From assembly GCF_021228795.1 (NCBI RefSeq), contig NZ_CP089309.1, positions 1,488,001 to 1,552,000 of the forward strand: a stretch of 64,000 nt of DNA, written 5' to 3'. Both the position numbers and the translations under genes were made by a program. This document shows, in pieces, positions 32,532 to 44,705 of this stretch. Positions within the stretch are counted from its first letter, which is position 1, and every line of letters starts with the position of its first letter. The notes under the pieces were generated by a model. It was not told where the DNA came from and made no database searches. It saw nothing but the letters and a program-made list of their open reading frames with translations. This stretch comes from Thiocapsa bogorovii (GTDB taxonomy: Bacteria; Pseudomonadota; Gammaproteobacteria; Chromatiales; Chromatiaceae).

Positions 32532-35215
32532 CCGGGCGCGCAGCCGCGGCCGGACAGGGTGGCGAGGCCGAATCGGCGCCCCCGTCGGCCGAGGTCGCGC
32601 CGATCCCGGACAGCCTCGAGACCGCCGGTGCCGAGCGCGTCTCCACCGGACTTGCCGGACTGGATCACGTCCTCGACGGTCTGCGCACCGGCGACAACGT
32701 CGTCTGGCGGGTCGACGACATCGAGGACTATCGCGGGTTCGTCGAGCCCTTCGTCGCCCGGGCGATCGCGGACGGACGCGCCATCGTCTATCTGCGCTTC
32801 GGCCGCCATCCACCTTTGGTCGCGCCGGGACCCGGCATCAAGATCGTCTCGATCGACGCCCTGCGTGGCTTCGAGGCCTTCATCCGCCGTGTCTATCAGT
32901 TGATCACGGATCACGGCCGCGGCGCCTTTTACGTCTTCGACTGCCTCTCCGATCTGCTCTCGGCTTGGGCCACCGACCTCATGGTCGGCAACCTCTTCCA
33001 GGTCATCTGTCCCTACCTCTATCGACGCGACACCGTCGCCTATTTCGGACTCCTCTCGGGGGATCACTGTCACGCGACCATGGCGCGCATCCGCGAAACC
33101 ACGCGAGTGCTGATCGATGTGCGGCGCGGCGACAACGCCTGCTACGTGCAACCGGTCAAGGTCTGCCAGCGTCAGTCACCGACCATGTTCCTCCCGCACG
33201 CGCACGAGGGCGGTGCCTTCCGACCGGTCATCGACAGCAGTGCGGCAACCCGCGTCTACGCCGACCTCGCGCGCCGGCACAACCGGACCGCGCACAGGCA
33301 ACTCGACACTTGGGATCACCTCTTTCTGGACGCCGCACAAGCCTTGAACCGGACGGACGACGCGGAGCACTGCAGCGAGGTGCGCGAACGGCTCTATTCG
33401 GTCTTGATCAGCCGCGATGCACGTGTCATCGCCCTCGCCCGCCGCTACCTCGACATCCCGGACCTCCTCGAGATCCGCGCCCGAATGATCGGCAGCGGCT
33501 ATATCGGCGGCAAAGCGGTCGGGATGCTGCTCGCCCGGAAGGTCCTGCTGCAGGACGACCCCGAACGTTGGGGGCGACATCTCGAGCCGCATGACTCCTT
33601 TTTCGTTGGCTCCGACGTCTACTACTCCTACCTGGTGCACAACGGCTGGTGGCCCAGGGTCATGCGCCAGCGCACCGAGGCGGGCTATTTCAGCGAGGCC
33701 CGGTCGCTACGGGAGGACATGCGCGGCGGCCGACTCCCCGACGAGGTCCGCGCGCAGCTGGAACGCATGCTCGACGACTTCGGGCAGTATCCGATCCTGG
33801 TGCGCTCGAGCAGCCTGCTCGAAGACGGCTTCGGCAACGCCTTTGCCGGCAAGTACGAAAGCCTCTTTCTGGTCAACCAAGGCTCGCCCGAACAACGGCT
33901 CGCCCAACTCGAGGAAGCGATCTGCCGCGTCTTCGCCAGCACGATGAGCGAGGACGCCCTCACCTACAGGCGCCAACGCGGGCTGGCCGACCTCGAAGAG
34001 CCGATGGCCTTGCTTCTGCAGCGCGTCTGCGGGCGCTATCACGGGCGCTGGTACTTCCCGGACGCCGCCGGCGTGGGCGTATCGCGCAACACCTTCGTCT
34101 GGGAGGAGTCCATGGAGCCGAGCGCCGGCATGGTCCGCCTGGTGATGGGGCTCGGCACGCGCGCGGTCGATCGCATCGACGGCGACCACGCCTGCGTGGT
34201 GGCCCTGGACCAACCCCACAAACGCCCCTTCCGGGACCGCGACGATGCCGCGCGCTTCTCGCAGCACGACGTCGACGTGCTCGACATCTCCGACAACCGC
34301 CCGCGCACGCTCGCGTTGCGCCATCTGACCGACGCGGCGGAGCTACCGCTGCGGTGGTGCGGCGAGATCGACCGGGAAGCCATGCAGCGCGCGCGCGCCG
34401 GCTCCCCCTCGGTCTGGCGTCTCACCTTCACGCCCCTGCTGCGCGAGACCGCCTTCGTGCCCCTGATGCAGCAACTGCTCCGGACCCTCGAAACCGCCTA
34501 CGCCTATCCGGTCGACGTCGAATTCACCCTGCATCTGACCAACGACGGCACACCCTCCTTCAGTCTGGTCCAGTGCCGCCCGCTGCAAACGCTCGGCCTG
34601 AGCCCGCGTGTCGAGCTGCCGCGCAAGGTGCCGAGTCGGCGACTCTTCTTCGCCACCGACGGGCACTTCATGGGCGGCAATATCGACCAACCCCTAGCCC
34701 GCGTCATCCACGTCGACGGCCCGCGTTACAGCGCCCTGACGAGCGTCCAGAAGTTTGCGGTCGCCCGCCTGGTCGGCCATCTCAACCGTCGGATCAGCGA
34801 TCGTGATACGTGCCCCACGCTACTGATCGGACCCGGCCGCTGGGGCAGCAGCACCCCCGAACTGGGCGTACCAATCCGCTTCGCGGACATCAGCCGGGTC
34901 GCCGTCATCGCCGAGGTTGCCGATCTCGGCGACGGCATGGTGCCGGACCTCTCCTTTGGTTCCCACTTCTTCCAGGACCTCGTCGAGTCGCGGATCGCCT
35001 ATGTTGCGCTCTTTCCGACCGGCAACGGAGCGCGCTACAACCCCGGTTGGCTGAGCGCCCTCCCGGCGTCGAGTCGCATCCCCCTCGACCTCGACGACCC
35101 GCCGGACAACGCCGTCGCGCAGGCCCTCACGGTCTACGACGTGCACGATACCGGCCTACGCGTCGTCGCGGATGTCTTACGCCAGCGGTTGGTGTGTTAT
35201 CAAGCGCAAGGGTGA
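32528..35215 (+). CDS. KaiC-like / PEP-synthase ATP-grasp fusion protein
   Basis: 895 residues from a TTG overlapping the dsbA stop. Residues about 35-240 resemble a KaiC/RecA-like domain (RVSTGLAGLDHVLDGLRTGD), but the P-loop that should follow is replaced by RVDDIEDYRG, so it probably does not bind ATP there. Residues about 330-690 form a PEP/pyruvate-binding domain like that of PEP synthase: GGKAVGMLLARKVL, ILVRSSSLLEDGFGNAFAGK and FVWEESMEPSAGMVRLV. No phosphohistidine or PEP-utilising domain is visible. It may phosphorylate an unknown substrate. Role unknown. Confidence 0.75.
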   Translation: MTGRAAAAGQGGEAESAPPSAEVAPIPDSLETAGAERVSTGLAGLDHVLDGLRTGDNVVWRVDDIEDYRGFVEPFVARAIADGRAIVYLRFGRHPPLVAPGPGIKIVSIDALRGFEAFIRRVYQLITDHGRGAFYVFDCLSDLLSAWATDLMVGNLFQVICPYLYRRDTVAYFGLLSGDHCHATMARIRETTRVLIDVRRGDNACYVQPVKVCQRQSPTMFLPHAHEGGAFRPVIDSSAATRVYADLARRHNRTAHRQLDTWDHLFLDAAQALNRTDDAEHCSEVRERLYSVLISRDARVIALARRYLDIPDLLEIRARMIGSGYIGGKAVGMLLARKVLLQDDPERWGRHLEPHDSFFVGSDVYYSYLVHNGWWPRVMRQRTEAGYFSEARSLREDMRGGRLPDEVRAQLERMLDDFGQYPILVRSSSLLEDGFGNAFAGKYESLFLVNQGSPEQRLAQLEEAICRVFASTMSEDALTYRRQRGLADLEEPMALLLQRVCGRYHGRWYFPDAAGVGVSRNTFVWEESMEPSAGMVRLVMGLGTRAVDRIDGDHACVVALDQPHKRPFRDRDDAARFSQHDVDVLDISDNRPRTLALRHLTDAAELPLRWCGEIDREAMQRARAGSPSVWRLTFTPLLRETAFVPLMQQLLRTLETAYAYPVDVEFTLHLTNDGTPSFSLVQCRPLQTLGLSPRVELPRKVPSRRLFFATDGHFMGGNIDQPLARVIHVDGPRYSALTSVQKFAVARLVGHLNRRISDRDTCPTLLIGPGRWGSSTPELGVPIRFADISRVAVIAEVADLGDGMVPDLSFGSHFFQDLVESRIAYVALFPTGNGARYNPGWLSALPASSRIPLDLDDPPDNAVAQALTVYDVHDTGLRVVADVLRQRLVCYQAQG

Positions 35216-35257
35216 AGCCGCCGCGCGCGGAACGCGGATTGCTCGGGAGGCGACGGC

Positions 35258-36661
<1,404 letters not shown>

Positions 36662-36801
36662 TCATCGTTGCGGGACCTTGACCCGGAGAAGGCGTGCGCG
36701 TGCGAAGACTCCGGAGCCAGGCGAAAGACCTTGTGGTTGCCCGAGAGCGGCTTCTCGGGCAAGGCGTGCCGAGGATGGCACAGGGTTTCTTGGCAGTGCA
36801 T

Positions 36802-36889
36802 CGTAGGGTGCGGTAAGCGACAGCAAACCGCCGCGTGCCTCGCCCGCATCCGCAGCATCGGTGCGGTTCCTTCGTCACCGCACCCTACG
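36802..36889. repeat. 88-bp inverted-repeat (REP/MITE-like) element
   Basis: CGTAGGGTGCGGT at 36802-36814 is repeated in inverted form, ACCGCACCCTACG, at 36877-36889. The intergenic region 36608-37037 holds nothing else recognisable. Similar GTAGGGTGCGGT-type ends are common in short dispersed elements of this bacterial group. Confidence 0.6.
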
Positions 36890-37037
36890 GACTGCTGCCG
36901 TGCAGTCGCGCGGAGGTCGACCGCCGGAAGCATTCGCTCGATCGCGTGCTCGGACGCGCCGATCGAGAAGAACACGTCATCCATGGGAGGCCCGGAGCAC
37001 GGGGGCATCTTGTCGCGACTCGCGCGGAGCACGGATG

Positions 37038-38357
37038 TCACAGCGTCAACTCGATCCCGGACACCAGCACACCGGGAAGCAGCATGCTGTCTGTGGAGCG
37101 CCCGTCGTAGGTCTCGGCTGAGAGCAGTAGCTCGCGCTCGCGTGTCAGGTTCTCGAGGCGATCGCCCAGCAGGTGATAGAGGCTGTCGTCGAAGCGCATG
37201 ACCTTCACGGGCGCCACGATCTCGCCGTTTTCGACCCAGTAGGTGCCGAAGCGGGTCATGCCGGTGACGCGGCAGTCGTTGGGATCCGACCAATTGCAGT
37301 ACCAGAGGTTGCCGATCCACAAACCTGTATCGAGCTGACCCGGGACCTCGGATGCGTCCAAGGTGCCGGCATCCAGCCCGAGCGATCCGGGCCCATCGCT
37401 CGCGGCGTTGACCGGCTCGCCGTATTCCTTGCCGGAGCGTGCGTCGACCAGGCATCCCGCGAAACGACCGCCTTCGACCAGAGTCACCCGCGGCGGCATC
37501 GGGAAGCCCTCGGGCGTGAAGCGGGCCGCGAGGCCGCGATCGTGCTCTTCGTGGATCCTGATGCGCGGGTCGAAGCTGCGCTCGCCGCGTGCCATCTTGA
37601 GCAGCGGCGTCTGATGAGTACGGTGGCTCTTGAGATCGAAACCGCCCCACGCGAGCATGCCCATCAGCTCGCCGACGGCGCTCGGAGCAAGATAGGCCCG
37701 GTAACGCCCGGGCTCCAGGATACGTGTCGGGCGGGACATGACGTGCAGCCCCTCGCGCATCGCCTCGAGCTTGCCGCGCAGGATCGCCGGATCCCAGCCG
37801 AACCCGCTGTAAGCGGATTTGACCGCCTTGTCCGCCTCCAGATAACAGCTCCAGTCCAGGTTGAAACTGGTGCTCGCATGCCAGTGGCGATGCCCGATCG
37901 AGCTAGCGAGCCCCTCGGCAATGTCGCCGCTCGCCCAGATTCCGACCAGGTCCATTCCGTCTGCAGCCTCGATCAGCTCGCCGATCGCCTCGGCGATTGG
38001 CGGGAGTCGTGCGTCGCCGCAATGGTCGCTCTCGGACGGCTCGACTGAGTAGCTGAGGTAGGGATCGTCCGGCACGTGGGCCAAACGCTCGCGCAGCCGG
38101 GCAAGCAGACCACGTGCACGAGCCTGATCCTCCTTCGGATCGCCGCTCAAATCGCAGCCGCCCCCGACCTGTCGTGAATCCTCGATCAGGGTCAAGTCCA
38201 AGGTGGTCGAGCGGACATGACCGGCCTGACGGATCCGGTTGCGGTTGAGTCGCACGAAGTCCGACGATTCGCTGGAGAGGTTGCAAAAGAGGATCTCGCT
38301 GCCGTGCAGCTCGGCATTCAGATGATCGCTCAAGGCAAAAAAGGCATCGGCGTTCAT
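37038..38357 (-). CDS. TldD/PmbA-family metalloprotease-like protein (PmbA-like partner)
   Basis: 439 residues from ATG 38357, overlapping the stop of the upstream gene (ATGA), so the two are translated together. It resembles the PmbA/TldE half of the pair: no HExxxH motif, but the C-terminal GLWIGNLWYCNWSDPNDCRV and GMTRFGTYWVENGE segments. TldD/TldE proteins form a heterodimeric protease that trims peptides. The partner upstream carries the zinc motif. Confidence 0.85.
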   Translation of the reverse strand: MNADAFFALSDHLNAELHGSEILFCNLSSESSDFVRLNRNRIRQAGHVRSTTLDLTLIEDSRQVGGGCDLSGDPKEDQARARGLLARLRERLAHVPDDPYLSYSVEPSESDHCGDARLPPIAEAIGELIEAADGMDLVGIWASGDIAEGLASSIGHRHWHASTSFNLDWSCYLEADKAVKSAYSGFGWDPAILRGKLEAMREGLHVMSRPTRILEPGRYRAYLAPSAVGELMGMLAWGGFDLKSHRTHQTPLLKMARGERSFDPRIRIHEEHDRGLAARFTPEGFPMPPRVTLVEGGRFAGCLVDARSGKEYGEPVNAASDGPGSLGLDAGTLDASEVPGQLDTGLWIGNLWYCNWSDPNDCRVTGMTRFGTYWVENGEIVAPVKVMRFDDSLYHLLGDRLENLTRERELLLSAETYDGRSTDSMLLPGVLVSGIELTL

Positions 38358-39796
38358 TCGCCACCTCCGAAGACCGCGACGTCGCGAAACAGACAGGGCG
38401 GCGTGGCATGACCGACGTAGACCGATTGATTCGGCTCGCCCTTGCCGCAATTGCGCACCCCGCGGATCTCGAGGCTCTCCGGACCGCCGACGCCGTCGAG
38501 GCTGCGCCAGAAGCTCGCGGAGATGCCGCGATAGCCCGGGTTGCGCACCAGCCCCGTGAGCTCGCCGTCCTCGATCAGCCGACCCAGCTCACAGCCGAAC
38601 TGGAACTTGTTGCGGCTATCGTCGATCGACCAGGAGCGATTGGTGTCCATCAGAACACCCCGTTCCACCTGCGCGATCAGGTCGGCGAGACTGCCCTCCC
38701 CCGGCTCCAGATTGATGTTGCCCATGCGATCGATCGGCGGACGATCCCAGCTGCTCGCGCGCGTATTGGCGGTGCCGGGCAGACCGGCGCGGGCCTGCGA
38801 CAAAGGCCCGCCGAGCGGACGCTCCAGGATGCCGCGTCGTATGAGATATTCACGCCCTGCGGGCGCACCCTCATCGTCGGCCACGCCCGAAACCAGCTCC
38901 ATCGGCACGGTCGGATCGAAGGTGACGTTCAGCAGCTCAGAGCCGTAGCGGTAGCGGCCGAACATCCCGGGCGTGACGAAGCTGGTGCCGGCATAGTTGC
39001 GCTCGTCGCCAAGGATGCGGTCAAGCTCCAACGGATGGCCGATGCTTTCATGGATCTGAAGCACCATCTGACTCGGCAGTAGGACGAGATCACGAGTGTC
39101 CTGAGGACATTCCGGGGCATCCAGAAGGGCAAGCGCCTCCCCGGCCACGCGCGGGGCGTCCTCGAGCAGACGCACGGCGACGATCCGCTCCAGTCCGCCC
39201 TGCTGAGAGCCGTCCGAGCCACCGCCACGTCTGCGTTGAGTCTGGCTCCCTTCATTGGCGACCGCGACCAGGCCCGGATGCACATAGTCCAGGATCTGCG
39301 AGACCCGCCCCCCGTCGCTCGTGATCAGGAGCTGCGATACCCGACGGCGCGTCAGCCAGGCCGACCAGTCGACGATGCGATCGTCGATGGCCAAGGCGTC
39401 GTTGGCGGCCTGCAGGATGTCGAGCTTCTCGGCGATCGGCAGAGTCGACCACGGCTCCTCGACCGGCGTGCGATAGTCCGCACGCGTGCTGCTGCGCGGA
39501 TAGATACCGGCCTCGAAGAGTCCGAGCCGGGCATGTACTTGCGCCCATCCGGCCGCCCGCTCGGTGGCGATGCGCAGGCCGGAGACGCTGAGATCACTGG
39601 TCGCGCCGTAGCCGATGCCGCCGTCCTTGACGAGGGTCACCATCGCGCCCGAGCTGTATGTCAGCCGACTCGGCTCGACCACGCCTTGGCGGACCTCGAG
39701 ATGATCGTGCTCCTCCTCGACCAGACGCAATGTCCAGTAATCACAGGCCGGCGCCCTGCTCAGAAAGAGATCGGCGATGTCGCAAAGGTGCTGCAT
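38354..39796 (-). CDS. TldD-family zinc metalloprotease
   Basis: 480 residues from ATG 39796 (MQHLCDIADLFLS); the frame is open to 40030 without support. The metal motif HESIGHPLELD (HExxxH) is present, with SSGAMVTLVKDGGIGYGAT near residue 50 and GIRNCGKGE-type sequence near the end. Forms a two-gene unit with the PmbA-like gene, likely acting as a heterodimeric cytosolic protease. Target unknown; it need not be the canonical TldD of the genome. Confidence 0.88.
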   Translation of the reverse strand: MQHLCDIADLFLSRAPACDYWTLRLVEEEHDHLEVRQGVVEPSRLTYSSGAMVTLVKDGGIGYGATSDLSVSGLRIATERAAGWAQVHARLGLFEAGIYPRSSTRADYRTPVEEPWSTLPIAEKLDILQAANDALAIDDRIVDWSAWLTRRRVSQLLITSDGGRVSQILDYVHPGLVAVANEGSQTQRRRGGGSDGSQQGGLERIVAVRLLEDAPRVAGEALALLDAPECPQDTRDLVLLPSQMVLQIHESIGHPLELDRILGDERNYAGTSFVTPGMFGRYRYGSELLNVTFDPTVPMELVSGVADDEGAPAGREYLIRRGILERPLGGPLSQARAGLPGTANTRASSWDRPPIDRMGNINLEPGEGSLADLIAQVERGVLMDTNRSWSIDDSRNKFQFGCELGRLIEDGELTGLVRNPGYRGISASFWRSLDGVGGPESLEIRGVRNCGKGEPNQSVYVGHATPPCLFRDVAVFGGGE

Positions 39797-40134
39797 ACGG
39801 GGATCCTGCCATTTCAGAATCGAATAACGGCACTCTGGTCGAGCGGCGCTCCCGCTGTCAACCGTACGACGAGCACTTTCCGCATGCGTCACCACCCGTC
39901 GCGGCAGACGCGCCTCGGCTCTGGTCGACAGCACTGCAATGCACCCCGATCCGATGGTGATAACATCCGCTCGGCAGCACAATGAAACGCCGGGATGCGA
40001 CGAAAGGGTCGGGGGGCTTCCGCCGGCCAAAACGTGCAGGGAACACCCGTTCGGGCGGAGCCCATGTCACGGACGTCTGTCTCGTACCTTGCGGGCAGAC
40101 CGTCCGGTTTTCCAAGTCAACTGCCCTGTCGAGG

Positions 40135-42486
40135 ATGATGACTCAGCGCAATCGTCGGCGATACGATCAAGGCTCTACCGACCCGAAGAAGGATCCGTCT
40201 CGGCGTCTCGGTGCTCGGCTCGGTGCCCGGGGACTCGCCCTGATCGGCGTCGCGACGCTGACGAGCGTCGGCGTCCTCTTGTGGGACGTAAACGCGCAGC
40301 TGCGAGCCCTGGGTTCGAATCCGGAGCTCTGGTCCGAGTTCGTTCGATCGGGCCTACCAACGCAGTCTGCGCTCCTGTTCGGCACAGTCGCCATCTCCGT
40401 CGTGGGCTCGATTCTTTGGTGGATCCTGAGCAGTCGAGCAACCGGACGCGAGATCGCGTTTTTGACGGAAAGCCGGGCGCGCAACCGGGCGATCGTCGAC
40501 AACATGGCCGACGGCGCCATTCATATCGACGAGGCCGGCCGGCTTGTCGCCATGAACCGGGTCGCTGAACGCATATTCGGATACGGGACCTCCGAGATCC
40601 GCGACAAGCCCATGTCGATCCTTTTCGCCGAGCCCTATCGACGAGAGTACGAAGAGCGGATGCGCAACGCGCACACGCTCGGAGACGCGGACGCCCTGAC
40701 CGAGATCCGCGAGCTTGACGGGCTTCGCAAGGACGCGACGATCTTCCCGCTCTACCTGGCGATGAGCCGGGTCGATGTCGGCACCAGCCGCGTCTTTACC
40801 GCAGTCGTGCGCGATCTCACCGAGACCCGCCGTCAGATGGACGCGCTGGCCCGTGCGCGTGACGAGGCCATGTCCGCGGACCGGGCCAAAAGCGAGTTTC
40901 TGGCGATGATGAGCCATGAGATCCGCACCCCGATGAACGGCCTGCTGGGCATGCTCGAGCTGCTGCGCGACAGCCAACTCAGTCGCCAACAACAGGACTT
41001 CATCGCCACCGCCGAAAAGTCGGGGGGGCTGCTGCTCACGGTCATCAACGACATCCTGGATTTCTCCAAGATCGAAGCCGGCAAGCTCGATCTGCAGGAG
41101 GTCGAGCTGGATCTGCGCAACACCGTCGAGGAGATCACCGGATTGGTCGCCTCGAGCGTGCGTGCGCGACCGATCGAGGTCGCGAGCTTCGTTCATCCGG
41201 ACGTGCCCCGGCTGCTGTCGGGCGATCCCTATCGCATCCGACAGATTCTCATGAACCTGATGGGGAATGCCGTGAAGTTCACCGACCGCGGCGAGGTGGT
41301 GGTGCGCGTGGGTTTGGATCGAAAGACCGCGGAGAACTGTGTGGTCCGATTCGAGGTCTCGGACACCGGGATCGGGATCGATCCGCAGACCATCGAAACC
41401 CTGTTTCGTCCCTTCACGCAAGCGGATGCGTCCACGACTCGCCGATTCGGAGGTACCGGGCTGGGTCTCGTCATCTCCAAACGCCTTGCCGTGCTGATGG
41501 GCGGCGAGATCGGCGTGGAAAGCACGCCGGGCGTCGGGTCGCGCTTCTGGTTCACGCTGAGCTTGAAAACCACAACCTCGACCCCCGTCTGCGATGAAAC
41601 GGATCTCAACGGGATCCGCACGCTCATCGTCGACGATAACGCCACCAACCGCCTGATCCTGGAGAATCATCTCGCGCGCTGGGGCGCAAGAACCGAATGT
41701 GCGGAAGACGGACCACAGGCATTGGAAGCACTGCAGCGCGGACTCGAGCAGGATCGGCCGTTCGACCTGGCGATCCTCGACATGCAAATGCCCGGCATGG
41801 ACGGGATCGAGCTGGCGCATCGGATCAAGGGCGACGAGGCATTGAGTGCGACACGGCTGATCATGCTCAGCTCGCTCGGCTATCCGGGACCCGAGGCGCG
41901 TCGGGTCGGAATCGAGGTCGCCCTTCTCAAACCGGTTCGCGAGATCCTGCTGCACGATGCGGCCGCCAAGGTCTTGGGGATGTCGCGACCGGATGCCGGC
42001 ATCGTACCCGTCCCAGCGAAACGCCCCACACGGCGGTTCGATGCACGCGTCCTGGTTGCGGAGGACAACGCCGTCAATCAGAAGGTCGTGACCATGATGT
42101 TGCGTCGTTTCGGCATCGAGCCCGGAATCGCACCCGACGGTCAGGCGGCCATCGAGGCCGTTGCGCAAGAGCGGTTCGATCTCATCCTCATGGATATTCA
42201 GATGCCGAAACTCAGCGGACACGAGGCGACGCGTCATATCCGAGCGACCGAGCAGGCTCGCGGCGACGGAGAACATACCCCTATCGTCGCCATGACCGCC
42301 GGCGTCTCCGAGCGCGATCGCGAAGACTGTTCCGCCGCGGGCATGGACGACTTCATCTCCAAGCCTGCGCAGATCGCCGAGCTCGAGGCCGTCCTGCTGC
42401 GCTGGCTACCGGGTCACGTGATCGGACCGATCAGTCATCTCCCCGCTGCGGGTGCAGCTCGCTCGGTGCGGGATCAGCACGGGTAG
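40135..42486 (+). CDS. Hybrid histidine kinase (PAS, HisKA, HATPase, two receivers)
   Basis: 783 residues if ATG 40135 is used (40138 is equal; the frame is open to 39982). Two membrane helices near residues 28-46 and 76-98, a PAS domain near 110-230, HisKA with the phospho-His in [15 protein letters not shown], HATPase with [20 protein letters not shown] and [13 protein letters not shown]. Two receiver domains follow, with phospho-Asp in [13 protein letters not shown] and [13 protein letters not shown]. No HPt domain and no response regulator is adjacent, so the phosphorelay partner is elsewhere. Confidence 0.93.
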   Translation: MMTQRNRRRYDQGSTDPKKDPSRRLGARLGARGLALIGVATLTSVGVLLWDVNAQLRALGSNPELWSEFVRSGLPTQSALLFGTVAISVVGSILWWILSSRATGREIAFLTESRARNRAIVDNMADGAIHIDEAGRLVAMNRVAERIFGYGTSEIRDKPMSILFAEPYRREYEERMRNAHTLGDADALTEIRELDGLRKDATIFPLYLAMSRVDVGTSRVFTAVVRDLTETRRQMDALARARDEAMSADRAKSEFLAMMSHEIRTPMNGLLGMLELLRDSQLSRQQQDFIATAEKSGGLLLTVINDILDFSKIEAGKLDLQEVELDLRNTVEEITGLVASSVRARPIEVASFVHPDVPRLLSGDPYRIRQILMNLMGNAVKFTDRGEVVVRVGLDRKTAENCVVRFEVSDTGIGIDPQTIETLFRPFTQADASTTRRFGGTGLGLVISKRLAVLMGGEIGVESTPGVGSRFWFTLSLKTTTSTPVCDETDLNGIRTLIVDDNATNRLILENHLARWGARTECAEDGPQALEALQRGLEQDRPFDLAILDMQMPGMDGIELAHRIKGDEALSATRLIMLSSLGYPGPEARRVGIEVALLKPVREILLHDAAAKVLGMSRPDAGIVPVPAKRPTRRFDARVLVAEDNAVNQKVVTMMLRRFGIEPGIAPDGQAAIEAVAQERFDLILMDIQMPKLSGHEATRHIRATEQARGDGEHTPIVAMTAGVSERDREDCSAAGMDDFISKPAQIAELEAVLLRWLPGHVIGPISHLPAAGAARSVRDQHG

Positions 42487-42901
42487 ACGCCCTGTCGATA
42501 TAGGCCAGCAGCGGCTCCGCGTCCTTACGCTTCTCCGGATCGATCCGGATCGCTTCATCCAGAGCGGCCCGAGCGAGGTCGTAACGCGCGCTGTGCAGAT
42601 AGGCCACGGACATCCCGACGAAGGCGTTCGCGCTGTTCGGGTCAAGTCTCACGGTCTCGCGAAATTGCTCGATGGCACCTGAATAGTCCTGCTTCATCAG
42701 GAGCGCCCCGCCGAGACGCAGCCTGGCCAAGGCGGAGCCCGGATCGGTTGCGACGGCCTCGCGCAGGACGGCGACGGCGGCATCAAGCTCGCCGGCCTGC
42801 ATCTTGGCCTCACCGTCTAGGATCAAAACATCGACATCGGCGGCGAATGTCGCCGACGAGGCCAGCAACAGGACAAGGAAGACGATCGGAATCGTGCGCA
42901 T
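42431..42901 (-). CDS. Small periplasmic TPR protein
   Basis: 156 residues. Signal peptide ([20 protein letters not shown]) followed by about three TPRs: [40 protein letters not shown] and [20 protein letters not shown]. Ends with a charged tail. Its 3' end overlaps the convergent histidine-kinase gene by 56 bases. A scaffold for protein contacts; partner unknown. Confidence 0.85.
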   Translation of the reverse strand: MRTIPIVFLVLLLASSATFAADVDVLILDGEAKMQAGELDAAVAVLREAVATDPGSALARLRLGGALLMKQDYSGAIEQFRETVRLDPNSANAFVGMSVAYLHSARYDLARAALDEAIRIDPEKRKDAEPLLAYIDRASTRADPAPSELHPQRGDD

Positions 42902-43049
42902 GGACGGCTCTCGGCTGCTGGGCGCTCCGGAGACAGGGGAGCGGAGGTTTAGTGACGATTCAGAAACGAAAGAGAAGACCTTGATTCACGGGTAGGCCGG
43001 GGCGAGCTTGCGAAGCCCGGCATCCCCGGCTCAGTCATGTCAGAACGTT

Positions 43050-43100
43050 GCCGTTGCCGTTCTCGTTGTCGGCGTCGGCGTAATCGAGAACGACAACGAC
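43050..43100. repeat. GTTGTCGTT-type hairpin between genes
   Basis: Left arm GCCGTTGCCGTTCTCG (43050-43065) pairs with CGAGAACGACAACGAC (43085-43100) at 14 of 16 positions. It lies between the divergent-facing 3' end of the haem protein gene and the 5' end of the TPR gene. The arms resemble the 17-bp stem at 61720-61773. Confidence 0.55.
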
Positions 43101-43184
43101 GGCCGTCAATGGGCATCTCGACAGCGCCGCGTGCAGGTCATAAGGGGCGACTTCAGTCGCCCCTCCAGCCGAGCGATCGGCGCC

Positions 43185-44705
43185 TTACTTGAGCGAACCC
43201 TCCCCGTAGCGCGCCTCGAAGCCCTTGCGCACCACCTCGAGCTGCTCCTTGCTCATGCCGTTGAAGTACCAGTCATGCCCATCGATAGGCTGGAAGTATT
43301 CCTCCAGCAGGGCGACCGCGAACGCGTCGTTGCCGTCCTTTTTGATCACCACCTCGTTCAGCTCCGGAATCCATTTGAAGTAGGTGTGCTGGGCGACCTC
43401 GTACATGCCGTGCCACCAGGTGTAGTCCGGCCCGCTCATGGATGCGCCGTGACGGGCGCGACGTCCCTCGTGGTGCCAGATTTCCCACCAGGTCCACTCG
43501 ATCTTCTCGTCGAACGGAGCCGGCGTGATATAGCCGCCTTCCTTGAGTCGCTCCATCATGGCCGCGATGGGTATGGCAAACTTGTCGTTGTAGAGGTCGA
43601 CCACATCATCGAACTGCTTGTAGTGGCCCGTGATCACGCTCTCGGCATGACAGCCGAAGCAGACCTTTTCCATCTTGGCGCGCCGATCCTTCCAGGTCAG
43701 CACCTCGACAACCGTAGACCCTTTGGCCTCGTCTCCGACCGCGGGGATCTCTTGACCCTCGGGCACATCGAACTCTTGGCCGTTCTCGAGCTTGACCAGA
43801 TTGATCTTGGTCGAGATCGGCGGACGCAGCGTCCAGGAGATGCGCTCGCCGACGTTGTGCGTCGCCCCGATCCCCGGTCCGGCACTCATGTGGCAGGTCG
43901 CGCAGGTGGGTGCGGCCGAGTAATCGACACCGGCGACCCACTTGCGTGAATCCAGATTCATCTCGTCGACCTTGGCGCGGTAGATAATGCCGTGTTTGGA
44001 TTCGTTGTAAACCTCGATCTGAGGATGATCCGGTCCGACATGGCATTTGCCGCAGGTATCGGGCGTGCGGGCTTGCGCACGCGAGAAACGATGCCGTCCA
44101 TGACAGGCCGTGCAGGACCCGAGGCTGCCGTCCGGGTTGATCCGGCCGATACCCGTGTTGGGCCAGGTACCGGGTGTCGGCCGGCCCTTGTTCTTGCCTT
44201 CGGTGTAGAACGCCAACTCGCCGCCGTGACATTGTTTGCAGCCGGCGTTGACGGCGGCAGGACCGCCGATGACTTCGCCGAGCAGGTTGTCCAGGGACCC
44301 CAGGATCTGACCGGCCTTGGCGTGATGGGAGCCGTCCATCTCCTCGAACTCGGTTTGATGGCAGGTCGAGCAATTCTTCGGCGTCACCACGATGGAGATG
44401 AACTGCCCCTCGTGCTTGAAGGCATCGACCGCGCCCTCTTCACGCTGATGGCAATCCAGACAGTTCACGCCGGCCTGGCCGTGCGCACTGTGGTTCCACT
44501 CCCAGTAGAGGCCCGGGTTCTCGGTCATATGACAATCCACGCACTCTTCACCGCGTGGGTCGCCCCAATCGACCCCTGCCTCTCCGCTTGGACGTGCGGC
44601 ATCGACGGTCGTTGCCAGGGCAAGAAGCCCGATGGCGAGACCGAATCGGGTGAGATCGACCCGACCCGGACCCGCGGGACTCGGTCCGCGAGGATGTTGC
44701 TTCAT
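43185..44705 (-). CDS. Octahaem cytochrome c, hydroxylamine-oxidoreductase-like
   Basis: 506 residues from ATG 44705, with GGAG before it and a signal peptide. Eight haem-c motifs: CVDCH, CLDCH, CSTCH, CKQCH, CTACH, CGKCH, CATCH and CFGCH. The order and the region HHEGRRARHGASM and DYTWWHGMYEVAQHTYFKW match the octahaem HAO family, most like the epsilonproteobacterial HAO branch, which may reduce nitrite or hydroxylamine or oxidise hydroxylamine. I could not decide by eye whether the cross-linking tyrosine of true HAO is present. No HaoB or cytochrome c554 gene is adjacent. An FNR-type box lies 209 bases upstream. Confidence 0.88.
   Translation of the reverse strand: MKQHPRGPSPAGPGRVDLTRFGLAIGLLALATTVDAARPSGEAGVDWGDPRGEECVDCHMTENPGLYWEWNHSAHGQAGVNCLDCHQREEGAVDAFKHEGQFISIVVTPKNCSTCHQTEFEEMDGSHHAKAGQILGSLDNLLGEVIGGPAAVNAGCKQCHGGELAFYTEGKNKGRPTPGTWPNTGIGRINPDGSLGSCTACHGRHRFSRAQARTPDTCGKCHVGPDHPQIEVYNESKHGIIYRAKVDEMNLDSRKWVAGVDYSAAPTCATCHMSAGPGIGATHNVGERISWTLRPPISTKINLVKLENGQEFDVPEGQEIPAVGDEAKGSTVVEVLTWKDRRAKMEKVCFGCHAESVITGHYKQFDDVVDLYNDKFAIPIAAMMERLKEGGYITPAPFDEKIEWTWWEIWHHEGRRARHGASMSGPDYTWWHGMYEVAQHTYFKWIPELNEVVIKKDGNDAFAVALLEEYFQPIDGHDWYFNGMSKEQLEVVRKGFEARYGEGSLK

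Noticed and set aside
40354-42276. 640-codon minus-strand frame over the hybrid kinase
   Set aside because: Antisense shadow of the HK gene without start signal or motifs.
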